IMG/VR virus record: IMGVR_UViG_3300034198_003039
Location: 1-20,742 of that record
Length of the DNA: 20,742 bases
Strand: one strand, 5' to 3'
Source of the DNA: a virus
Shown: positions 15,426 through 20,742 of the stretch, one piece after another
Layout of the letters: each line of letters starts with the position of its first letter
Numbering within the stretch: the stretch's first letter is position 1
Translations under genes and position numbers: made by a program
The notes under the pieces: generated by a model
What the model was told of the DNA's origin: nothing
Database searches by the model: none
Seen by the model: the letters and a program-made list of their open reading frames with translations, nothing else

Positions 15426-16231
15426 TAGTAACTTTCTAAATGGCTGATACCCAACTCTTGTCTAAATTGTTCAGTAAATTTTCCGTCAATTCTTAGTCCA
15501 TAACTTTGTTCCATAATTTTTTCTCCACCATGCCAGTCTTGGTCATTCCACCAAGCCGCTCTAGTGTTTAAATATGTTTTATTCTTAGATTCAGGATCCC
15601 ATAGATAAAACGCTTTTTTAGTATTTGGACGAACATGAATGAATTCGTTACGATGTGGTCCAGGATTGTTAATTCCATTCTTAGCATCTAAGTCTCTATG
15701 CTCAAAGGGTATCCCATCTGCTTCACAATGAAAGAATATAACACGGCCTATATGTTCAAAGATATTATCAGTAATCATATCTTCAACCCACTTAACTACT
15801 CCGGGAAAATATTGTGCTTCTTCTGTTAATTTACGGGGTGCTGTTCTATCATCCCATGAACCTTCTTCCCATAAGAAATAATAGATATATGGATCGTATG
15901 CACCCATTGCCATTTTAAGATAACGGGTGAACTTGTTACGTTGTTTATAGTTATTAAAATCCTTAAATAGATCAATACCACCTTGATAGATAGGATCGTC
16001 TTTAGGTAACTGCATAAATTCTTCCATAGCTTCATAAATGGGTTTCCAGTTATGTCTATAGCTCATATTTTCAAACGTAAATCCGGGCTTCATCCAAGTG
16101 CCTTCTTTAGCAAACTCTCTTGCTTCAGCAAATCCACGAATAATTTCTGGTTGCAATTCATTGAACCGTTCCATATTGATATAGTTTTCCATATCAAAAT
16201 ATGGCTGATTATTAATTCCTATTAATGACAT
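15425..16231 (-). CDS. 2OG-Fe(II) oxygenase-like protein with long N-terminal extension
   Basis: This is a 268-residue protein. The C-terminal half carries FEHRDLDA (H178, D180), KKAFYLWDPESK (205-216), DWHGGEK (H234) and SYGLRIDG (R247). This gives the ordered H-x-D...H...R set of 2OG-Fe(II) oxygenases. The first 160 residues are helical and unrecognised. The ATG at 16231 has a good ribosome site (AAGGAA, 4 bases before) and a perfect TATAAATA box 29 bases upstream. It is therefore the best-supported late transcript start in the window. The downstream oxygenase is expressed from the same transcript. Two such enzymes in one unit may hydroxylate successive positions or different targets. Confidence 0.7.
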   Translation of the reverse strand: MSLIGINNQPYFDMENYINMERFNELQPEIIRGFAEAREFAKEGTWMKPGFTFENMSYRHNWKPIYEAMEEFMQLPKDDPIYQGGIDLFKDFNNYKQRNKFTRYLKMAMGAYDPYIYYFLWEEGSWDDRTAPRKLTEEAQYFPGVVKWVEDMITDNIFEHIGRVIFFHCEADGIPFEHRDLDAKNGINNPGPHRNEFIHVRPNTKKAFYLWDPESKNKTYLNTRAAWWNDQDWHGGEKIMEQSYGLRIDGKFTEQFRQELGISHLESY

Positions 16232-16235
16232 TTAA

Positions 16236-16241
16236 TTCCTT
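16236..16241 (-). promoter_or_regulatory. Shine-Dalgarno AAGGAA
   Basis: The minus strand reads AAGGAA-TTAA-ATG. This fixes the start of the oxygenase gene at 16231 and shows that this host and phage system does use Shine-Dalgarno sites at some genes. Confidence 0.7.
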
Positions 16242-16260
16242 GACTGTTGTATAGAGTAAA

Positions 16261-16268
16261 TATTTATA
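16261..16268 (-). promoter_or_regulatory. T4-type late promoter box TATAAATA
   Basis: The minus strand reads TATAAATA, an exact T4 late consensus, 29 bases before the ATG at 16231. A start about 6 bases downstream would give a leader of about 20-24 bases that contains the AAGGAA site. The box overlaps the 10-base palindrome TAAATATTTA (16257-16266), so the plus strand also gets an AGTAAATA box, 5 bases before the divergent ATG at 16268. Confidence 0.65.
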
Positions 16269-16951
16269 TGAAATATGACTACTACTACAATAAGCTACCG
16301 GGACAAGAGCCATGGCGAAATAACTTAATCTACACTAGTTTAATGAGTGAGGACAAGAAAGTTTTTGTGCAATGGTATTATAACGATGAAGTCTATCATG
16401 GGGGTCAAAATCAAGTGATATTGCCCGAATTGATGCAGGAAAAATGGGAACGTGAGGTTAAGTATGCACAACTGATGAATGGGGCATACCCTGATTTAGT
16501 TCCTAAGATTCTTGATATAGATCATAAAAACCGTAAATTGTACTTAGAAGTAGACGGGGATGACTTTTGGCAACGTAGTCATGAACTGAATAGTTATTAT
16601 GATGTACTACCCGATTGGGATACACAAATGATTGACATCATCAATGCTCATAAGAATTTGGGATTGCACAAATATAGTATGCATCCATCAAGCTATTTTA
16701 TTGTTAATGGTAGATTGAAGTCAATCAACTATTTCTTTACATATCATAAGACTGAACCTCAAGTTAGTATTAAGGAAGTTGAAAGTCATATCTATAGTAC
16801 TAGACAAGATGAGATGCGCAAACACATAGAAAGTTTAGGAATAGAATGGGATGTGCCACAACCATTTACGCTATTAGACAAATTATGCTGGGAATCTTTT
16901 AGAAAGAATTATCCTGACGAGTTTATTGATAGAGTTAAATGTTTAAAATAA
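16268..16951 (+). CDS. Unknown protein, degenerate kinase-like, paralog 2
   Basis: This is a 227-residue protein from the ATG at 16268. A TTG at 16247 is in frame but lies within the promoter spacer. It is a paralog of the gene at 14234-14887: VPKILDIDHKNRKLYLEVDG (78-97), PDWDTQMIDIINAHKNLG, and YSMHPSSYFIVNGRLKSINY (136-155). The DFG-like Asp of paralog 1 is replaced here (INYFF), so if this is a kinase fold it has lost its metal-binding Asp. Both paralogs sit next to oxygenase genes, which suggests a shared role. The 3' end overlaps the next gene by 13 bases. No named family is recognised. Confidence 0.6.
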   Translation: MKYDYYYNKLPGQEPWRNNLIYTSLMSEDKKVFVQWYYNDEVYHGGQNQVILPELMQEKWEREVKYAQLMNGAYPDLVPKILDIDHKNRKLYLEVDGDDFWQRSHELNSYYDVLPDWDTQMIDIINAHKNLGLHKYSMHPSSYFIVNGRLKSINYFFTYHKTEPQVSIKEVESHIYSTRQDEMRKHIESLGIEWDVPQPFTLLDKLCWESFRKNYPDEFIDRVKCLK

Positions 16952-17493
16952 TCCCATGGTCAGTTGACTTAGACTTGACTGAATTTTATAAAATAGCTGA
17001 ACAAAAAGGTTTTACTAACAACAGTAGTCAAAAAGCCATGGTTAACTGTTTTGACCGTGAGCCTGAGAAGTGTGTGTGGATTTTATACTATAATGATGTT
17101 GCTGTGGGTAGTGTGGCTGCACATACATTTGATATCATGGGAGAGAACTGTTATAGAATAGCCGCACGTACATGTGTGTTTAGTGACATGATTCCCTATA
17201 GTTCACTAAGAACACGTAATCAAATTGTGACGCATCAACATGTTACCAGTCAGTTTTTGATACCTGCTTGTATTGAGTGGGCACCAAAGAATAGTCGGTT
17301 GTTTATAACATCAACCGACAGTGACTTAGGTACGCAACGTTTAGTGCATCGTATATTTGGCCCTAGTATGGCTGAGACAGGACAGATGCGTAAGATAGGG
17401 GATGTAGTATATCGTAATACTAATCAAACAGTATGGGAACTGTTCCCGGATGTGTTTATGAGTGAGTTAAATAAGTACCCCAGATGGGAATGA
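16939..17493 (+). CDS. Unknown protein, possible GNAT-type acetyltransferase
   Basis: This is a 184-residue protein. Residues about 45-65 (CVWILYYNDVAVGSVAAHTF) match the beta2-beta3 hairpin of GNAT N-acetyltransferases, where 'v.e.dg.ivG...' precedes the cofactor site. The later segment SRLFITSTDSDLGTQRLVHR fits a strand-helix unit. The Q/R-x-x-G-x-A/G loop that binds acetyl-CoA is not evident, so the assignment is tentative. It follows the kinase-like paralog 2 with a 13-base overlap and meets SGNH protein 3 tail to tail with a 27-base coding overlap. Confidence 0.4.
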   Translation: MFKIIPWSVDLDLTEFYKIAEQKGFTNNSSQKAMVNCFDREPEKCVWILYYNDVAVGSVAAHTFDIMGENCYRIAARTCVFSDMIPYSSLRTRNQIVTHQHVTSQFLIPACIEWAPKNSRLFITSTDSDLGTQRLVHRIFGPSMAETGQMRKIGDVVYRNTNQTVWELFPDVFMSELNKYPRWE

Positions 17494-18153
17494 CTTAATA
17501 TGATTATACAATCTATCAGCTAATTGAGTATGCCCATCTTCGCTTAGATGATATCTATCAGTGACAATATGTTTATAAGTAGTTTCATCATTGATAAATT
17601 CTTTAGGTTCAGTGTAGATATAAGGCTTGAATGAATCTAGTACAGGATAATCTTGTAAGTATCTAGAGTAAAAGAACACTGTCTTAATGCCGTGACGTTC
17701 TAACATACACTGAAACATATGATTATGTACTAAAAATTTCTCTTGTTCAAAGTCGGGGCTCAAGAAGTTATCTTGGTACATCTTTTGAAATTCATCTTCA
17801 ATAGGGTTAGTATGCCAACTATGACTATCTATCTTAAACTTTAGTATAGTTCCACCCTTAGGATATGTTTCAGATATGTCTGCTTCAGGACTTTCAGGAA
17901 ATTTTCTGTCAATTGCAGACCAGAATTCATTACGTTCTACATTGGTATATTGCACAACTAACAAGTCGTTTTTAGTTAAGTTACCAGTTAAAATATTGTT
18001 AGTAATATATCGCCACATACGATAATTACTACCTATACCTATAGCTAAATGCTTGTATTCAACTCCTAGTAACTTTGCTAATTTACTACCATAATTTTTT
18101 GGTGCCTGATAGTTGTCACTAAAACTACACCCTGCTAAAAATAATTTGCTCAT
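17467..18153 (-). CDS. SGNH/GDSL hydrolase-like protein 3
   Basis: This is a 228-residue protein. Block I is LFLAGCSFSDNY (S10 nucleophile, GCS in place of GDS). The block II region is HLAIGIGSNYRM (35-46), with Gly and Asn. A hydrophobic strand LLVVQYTNVERNEF follows. Block V is DRYHLSEDGHTQLADRL (199-215), with D199/H202 and a second His, matching the 'D..HLs..GH..lA..l' ending of SGNH proteins. No signal peptide is seen. It follows the FkbM gene after one base (TGA-t-ATG), so they are co-transcribed. It probably deacylates or acylates a glycan; the substrate is unknown. Confidence 0.7.
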   Translation of the reverse strand: MSKLFLAGCSFSDNYQAPKNYGSKLAKLLGVEYKHLAIGIGSNYRMWRYITNNILTGNLTKNDLLVVQYTNVERNEFWSAIDRKFPESPEADISETYPKGGTILKFKIDSHSWHTNPIEDEFQKMYQDNFLSPDFEQEKFLVHNHMFQCMLERHGIKTVFFYSRYLQDYPVLDSFKPYIYTEPKEFINDETTYKHIVTDRYHLSEDGHTQLADRLYNHIKSFPSGVLI

Positions 18154-18154
18154 A

Positions 18155-19009
18155 TCAGTATAGTACCTTTAGTTTTTTATAGCGTTCAAAACATGTAACG
18201 AAACCCTCACCCGGTACTACTTCAGCCAGATAATCTGGTTGGGGCATTTCTGCAGGTACTGCTAGTATGTTAGATACTGTGCTATCATTGAATGGGTTTT
18301 CATCACTGTGTTTAAATGTCTCTGCAATTGGCTTTGTCCTGCAAGCTACCCAATATTGTTTGTACTTTCTATCATTTAGAAAATCGTAACATCTAGTCCA
18401 CACATCCCATTCCATTGCTTCATAAAAGACAACCGGACGATGTTTACTGATAGTTTTAGTACAGCCTTCTAATACTTCAAACTCATGACCCTCTACATCT
18501 ATTTTGATAACATTGCATTTGTTAAGTCCTACGCTATCTAATGGTATAACTTTGACCGGTATACCCTCATTCTCAGTAATATGTATATCACCGTAATTTG
18601 TACTTTGCGTGGGGTCAAAATCTTTCAAAAGAATTTGAGCATGTTTATTACTAACACCAGCATTGACAAGTTGAATTTTATGATAGTCTTTGCTATTATA
18701 TGAGGCAATGGCAAAATGCTTATAGTTAGGTTCAAATCCTATAGCATCACAGTTTGTTTTCTTATGCATTGCAACCAAATGATACCCAATGTTAGTACCA
18801 ATATCAACATATTGACTAAAATCATTAGGTAAATATTGTGAAAGTATATCAACTTCAGCTTGACAGTATTCTCCGTACATGTCAATTGCTTTACTTATGG
18901 TTGTGTCGTTTTTGTAAACTAAAAAGGTTCCCATTCTGCTATCAGTAAGCAGTAATGATTCTTTTATAGAATCAATGGTTTGTTGAATTTTTGTTTCAGC
19001 TTCTGTCAT
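18155..19009 (-). CDS. FkbM family methyltransferase
   Basis: This is a 284-residue SAM-dependent methyltransferase of the FkbM family (Methyltransf_21). YVDIGTNIGYHL (67-78) is the SAM-binding motif I. AIGFEPN (89-95) is motif II with the ribose-binding Glu (E93). VIPLDSV and VIKIDVEGHEFEVLEG (167-182) are the family signature. FkbM proteins O-methylate sugars or polyketide hydroxyls, and phage versions are usually linked with glycan modification. It sits directly before SGNH protein 3, an O-acyl-type enzyme, which supports a role in decorating a glycan. A strong hairpin (19023-19053) lies 13 bases before the ATG at 19009. The Shine-Dalgarno is weak (TGAG). Confidence 0.85.
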   Translation of the reverse strand: MTEAETKIQQTIDSIKESLLLTDSRMGTFLVYKNDTTISKAIDMYGEYCQAEVDILSQYLPNDFSQYVDIGTNIGYHLVAMHKKTNCDAIGFEPNYKHFAIASYNSKDYHKIQLVNAGVSNKHAQILLKDFDPTQSTNYGDIHITENEGIPVKVIPLDSVGLNKCNVIKIDVEGHEFEVLEGCTKTISKHRPVVFYEAMEWDVWTRCYDFLNDRKYKQYWVACRTKPIAETFKHSDENPFNDSTVSNILAVPAEMPQPDYLAEVVPGEGFVTCFERYKKLKVLY

Positions 19010-19022
19010 TAAAAATTTCTCA

Positions 19023-19053
19023 GTTACTATAATTTATAATAAATTACAGTAAC
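19023..19053 (-). promoter_or_regulatory. Hairpin with 14-bp stem and 3-base loop in front of the FkbM gene
   Basis: The arms are 19023-19036 and 19040-19053, with loop 19037-19039. Read as minus-strand RNA, all 14 pairs form, including one G-U. Read as plus-strand RNA there is one A-C mismatch, so the structure fits a minus-strand transcript. It lies between the exported protein gene and the FkbM ATG. A five-U run follows after 7 bases. It could be an intercistronic terminator or attenuator, or a translation or stability element. TATAAATT, a near-match to the late box, lies in its loop-side arm. Confidence 0.55.
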
Positions 19054-19061
19054 CAAAATAT

Positions 19062-19373
19062 TTATTGTTGACAAGTTCTAGTACGAGTGATAGTACCATC
19101 TGAATTCTGTGTCTCAGTCCATGGTGTACAGTTTTGATTTTGCTGTACAATTTGGGGTTGTTGCTGAATGACTACAGGAGGTTGTTGAACTACAATAGGT
19201 CTATTGTAAATATCATAGACTACAGCACCTGCTATAGCACCACCAATGATTGGTCCCCAACCCCATCCACCACCGCGATAGTAACCATGGCCATGACCAT
19301 ATCCATAGTGATGATGTTGCGCAAAAGCGGAAACACTAGACAATAGTAATAAAGTAAACAGAAATTTTTTCAT
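19062..19373 (-). CDS. Small exported His/Gly/Gln-rich protein
   Basis: This is a 103-residue protein with a clear signal peptide: MKK, a hydrophobic core of leucines, then SVSAFA with cleavage expected after residue 18. The mature part starts with a His/Tyr/Gly-rich stretch (HHHYGYGHGHGYYRGGG, 20-36). A glycine-zipper-like hydrophobic segment follows (GPIIGGAIAGAVVYDIYN, 40-57), then a Gln/Pro-rich run (58-80) and a C-terminal tail NCTPWTETQNSDGTITRTRTC with two Cys. Proteins of this layout occur in many proteobacteria and some marine phages, usually without known function. A His-rich start could bind metal. The strong AGGAGA ribosome site and a TATAAT box support independent expression. Confidence 0.8.
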   Translation of the reverse strand: MKKFLFTLLLLSSVSAFAQHHHYGYGHGHGYYRGGGWGWGPIIGGAIAGAVVYDIYNRPIVVQQPPVVIQQQPQIVQQNQNCTPWTETQNSDGTITRTRTCQQ

Positions 19374-19378
19374 AACAT

Positions 19379-19399
19379 TCTCCTAGTCATACTATTATA
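19379..19399 (-). promoter_or_regulatory. Promoter -10 box TATAAT and Shine-Dalgarno AGGAGA
   Basis: On the minus strand TATAAT (19399-19394) precedes AGGAGA (19384-19379) and then the ATG at 19373. No good -35 hexamer is found 16-18 bases upstream (AACTAA at best). A sigma70-like early or middle promoter dependent on an activator is possible. The untranslated stretch 19374-19438 holds only these elements. Confidence 0.45.
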
Positions 19400-19438
19400 A
19401 CGCCTCAGACGACGGTTTAGTTGACATTTCATATGTAT

Positions 19439-19969
19439 TTAGTAGACTTGGTTGTCCGATTCTACTACAAGCCACCCAATTTTTAACAAATCTTGACGTA
19501 TTTCATCAGTTACAAAACTTTCACCCACATATGCTTTGGCTTCTAAATGTGCTATCTGTTGTTCTTTGGTAAGTTCTCTAAAACTGTTTTCATCCAAATC
19601 ATTTTCATTACGAATACCAGAACAATACCAGTCTATATAATCACCTTCTTGTCTTATGTCAGCAATTATTCCCCCGGCATATCTCCATGAACAACTCCAT
19701 CGCTTATCCGATAGTATAGGCCATACATCGTTTTTAGTAAACTCATTGTTACACATTGCGGCGTATAAATGCTGTGCATAGATTTTGTCATTGCATTTTT
19801 CTATGATAAAGTCACTGGTACGCAAATCATATTCCATATTGTCAATACGCCACTCATCAGTTTCTTCTAAGTCTAATTTCATTTGTTTAGAACTTTTAAA
19901 ATAATCTATCATAGTAAGCGCATTTTCATCCGTAGGGTCTTCCAAGAGTTTTTTCTCGTACCTTTCCAT
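19439..19969 (-). CDS. Unknown phage-type protein
   Basis: This is a 176-residue protein from the ATG at 19969, which follows the hydrolase stop by one base (TAG-t-ATG) with GAGGGG 10 bases ahead. An in-frame ATG at 20002 would overlap the hydrolase gene. The protein is acidic and hydrophilic, with no signal peptide or membrane segment. The N-terminal third is charged and helical, with repeated Glu/Lys. The centre is aromatic (VWPILSDKRWSCSWRYAGG, then DYIDWYCSG). The end is helical, terminating in RQDLLKIGWLVVESD. I do not recognise a family. Its position directly after a cell wall hydrolase could suggest a lysis-related or co-expressed accessory role, but no sequence evidence supports that. 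Confidence 0.65.
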   Translation of the reverse strand: MERYEKKLLEDPTDENALTMIDYFKSSKQMKLDLEETDEWRIDNMEYDLRTSDFIIEKCNDKIYAQHLYAAMCNNEFTKNDVWPILSDKRWSCSWRYAGGIIADIRQEGDYIDWYCSGIRNENDLDENSFRELTKEQQIAHLEAKAYVGESFVTDEIRQDLLKIGWLVVESDNQVY

Positions 19970-19970
19970 A

Positions 19971-20567
19971 CTAAATGTTCCCCTCTGTAGACTTCTTCTC
20001 ATTGTGTTTTACTTTCTGCTTACTATAAAAAATATGATTACCTATACGTGCTACTTGTTTGTATGGCCAGAATGGGTCAACAGTTAGATTGTGAAAGAAT
20101 AATGCGCTACGAGGTAGTACATCTTGATATGCATCATATGCTAATACTTGATATGCAACATCCAACGCTTGAATATATTTTGGATCATTCGTATTAGGTC
20201 TCTTTCGTCCTTCACATACCCAGCTAAACTGACACATTCTAACTCTATATGTATCTAGAGTTTCTTCATTTAGTTTAGTAATAGTTGTTACTTGATATAT
20301 TACATTGCAAGGTGTACTAGCAAAACCATAGTTAACTCTATTCATCACTACTCTAGCTACTGCTGCCTTTCCATCAATACTTTCATTACCAGCTTCATAG
20401 TAAATATTTTCAGCTAAACATTTTAATTGCTTAGGGTCAACTGGTTTAGCTTCTACAATCGCAACTTCTTCTGGTTCAATAATTGAATTCTCAGATACTA
20501 TTACAAACGTGAATACTGCTAATAATATTGATAATATTTTAGTGGCTCTTAAGGCTATATTATTCAT
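19971..20567 (-). CDS. Cell wall hydrolase, SleB type (Hydrolase_2 family)
   Basis: This is a 198-residue protein. The ATG at 20567 is chosen because AAAAGGAG sits 5 bases before it; a longer frame from 20588 would translate through that ribosome site. Residues about 9-25 are a hydrophobic signal or signal-anchor (ILSILLAVFTFVIV). The catalytic domain follows: CLAENIYYEAGNES (50-63), in which E53 and E58 are the likely catalytic and conserved acids, GKAAVARVVMNRV (66-78), then CQFSWVCEG (112-120). This is the SleB lytic transglycosylase or amidase type, which cleaves peptidoglycan; phage homologs act in lysis or entry. The signal-anchor suggests export to the periplasm and hence an endolysin that needs no separate holin (SAR-like), though that is inference. 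It starts a minus-strand unit with its own promoter. Confidence 0.85.
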   Translation of the reverse strand: MNNIALRATKILSILLAVFTFVIVSENSIIEPEEVAIVEAKPVDPKQLKCLAENIYYEAGNESIDGKAAVARVVMNRVNYGFASTPCNVIYQVTTITKLNEETLDTYRVRMCQFSWVCEGRKRPNTNDPKYIQALDVAYQVLAYDAYQDVLPRSALFFHNLTVDPFWPYKQVARIGNHIFYSKQKVKHNEKKSTEGNI

Positions 20568-20572
20568 ATATA

Positions 20573-20580
20573 CTCCTTTT
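20573..20580 (-). promoter_or_regulatory. Strong Shine-Dalgarno AAAAGGAG
   Basis: The minus strand reads AAAAGGAG-TATAT-ATG. It decides the start of the cell wall hydrolase at 20567 in favour of the in-frame ATG at 20588. Confidence 0.75.
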
Positions 20581-20584
20581 CTAT

Positions 20585-20602
20585 ACATAGTTTACACTAT
20601 GT
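20585..20602. promoter_or_regulatory. Perfect 7-bp inverted repeat over the -10 box (possible operator)
   Basis: ACATAGT and ACTATGT, separated by TTAC, form a perfect inverted repeat (20585-20591 and 20596-20602). It covers the -10 hexamer of the proposed hydrolase promoter. A dimeric repressor site is a natural reading. A short terminator hairpin for the upstream gene is an alternative, but no U-run follows. Confidence 0.4.
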
Positions 20603-20617
20603 GTCTGTGTTCGTCAA
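20589..20617 (-). promoter_or_regulatory. Sigma70-like promoter for the cell wall hydrolase
   Basis: On the minus strand TTGACG (20617-20612; 5 of 6 with TTGACA) and TAAACT (20594-20589; 4 of 6 with TATAAT) are separated by exactly 17 bases. Transcription would start near 20582, about 15 bases before the hydrolase ATG, which leaves room for the AAAAGGAG site. Confidence 0.5.
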
Positions 20618-20628
20618 CAGTTTTGGTA

Positions 20629-20742
20629 TTACATGATGTGATCCCAGCAATCACAGTTACATAATATAACTTCTTCAATTGCTTGAGATGGTGTAATAAT
20701 TGACGGTATTACGATAGGTGTAATGTTAATTATATCTATCGG
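20629..20742 (-). CDS. C-terminal end of an unknown protein (start beyond the window)
   Basis: The minus-strand frame is open from the window edge and stops with TAA at 20629, giving 37 residues. The tail has an Ile/Pro/Thr-rich stretch (INITPIVIPSIITPSQ) and ends in a cysteine cluster, LCNCDCWDHIM. It lies 62 bases before the hydrolase ATG on the same strand, which fits gene order on this strand. The evidence is only an open frame and position. No family is recognised, and a chance frame is possible. Confidence 0.4.
   Translation of the reverse strand, partial: PIDIINITPIVIPSIITPSQAIEEVILCNCDCWDHIM

Noticed and set aside
16247-16267. TTG start upstream of the second kinase-like gene
   Set aside because: It would place the late promoter box inside the coding region. 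The ATG at 16268 gives a protein that aligns with its paralog.
19134-19346. 70-residue plus-strand open frame
   Set aside because: It is antisense to the exported protein gene, which has a clear signal peptide and ribosome site. The apparent repeats come from that gene's low-complexity codons.
20568-20588. Upstream ATG for the cell wall hydrolase
   Set aside because: The intervening bases encode the strong AAAAGGAG site used by the ATG at 20567.
1-20742. tRNA genes, CRISPR arrays, insertion sequences, attachment sites
   Set aside because: No regularly spaced direct repeats, transposase frames or cloverleaf-like sequences were noticed on reading both strands. A covariance-model scan was not possible.

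Overview
The window is AT-rich and gene-dense. Almost every base is coding, and neighbouring genes on one strand mostly overlap or abut by 1-14 bases. There are no rRNA, tRNA, CRISPR or transposase genes. TATAAATA boxes (the T4 and cyanophage late-promoter consensus), a SleB-type cell wall hydrolase, and the mix of FkbM methyltransferase, 2OG-Fe(II) oxygenases, SGNH proteins and radical SAM proteins together suggest the accessory region of a large T4-like marine myovirus. No capsid, tail or replication hallmark gene lies in the window, so the phage assignment is an inference and the host cannot be named.

Layout. (a) 1-2704: the 3' end of a plus-strand radical SAM gene meets, tail to tail, a minus-strand pair (a glycosyltransferase-like protein and a sulfotransferase-like protein). 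(b) 2731-12188: a nine-gene plus-strand operon-like run. It encodes a tandem-duplicated GT-A-like protein, radical SAM A, SGNH protein 1, a class I methyltransferase, radical SAM B, SGNH protein 2, a compact PLP-dependent enzyme, a QueC-like PP-loop ATPase, a radical SAM protein with an N-terminal twitch-like domain, and radical SAM C (ten genes counting the GT-A protein). (c) 12151-13548: another N-twitch radical SAM gene on the minus strand, convergent with the run. (d) 13579-17493: plus- and minus-strand blocks with three 2OG-Fe(II) oxygenase-like proteins, two paralogous proteins that resemble degenerate kinases, and a possible acetyltransferase. (e) 17467-20742, minus strand: SGNH protein 3, FkbM methyltransferase, a small exported His/Gly/Gln-rich protein, an unknown protein, the SleB-like hydrolase, and the C-terminus of a gene running off the window edge.

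How the genes may work together. Six radical SAM genes, one of them partial, sit within 13.6 kb. They are interleaved with an ATP-dependent PP-loop enzyme, a PLP enzyme, two SGNH proteins and a methyltransferase, and are flanked by glycosyltransferase-like and oxygenase genes. This looks like a phage-borne pathway that builds or modifies a small molecule, sugar, nucleobase or peptide. Likely targets are a virion or host surface glycan or a modified nucleotide. The substrate cannot be read from the sequence.

Regulation. TAAATA-type boxes lie in all three divergent gene junctions. Two of the boxes sit so close to the start codon that transcripts would be nearly leaderless. All four convergent junctions have overlapping 3' coding ends with no room for an intergenic terminator.
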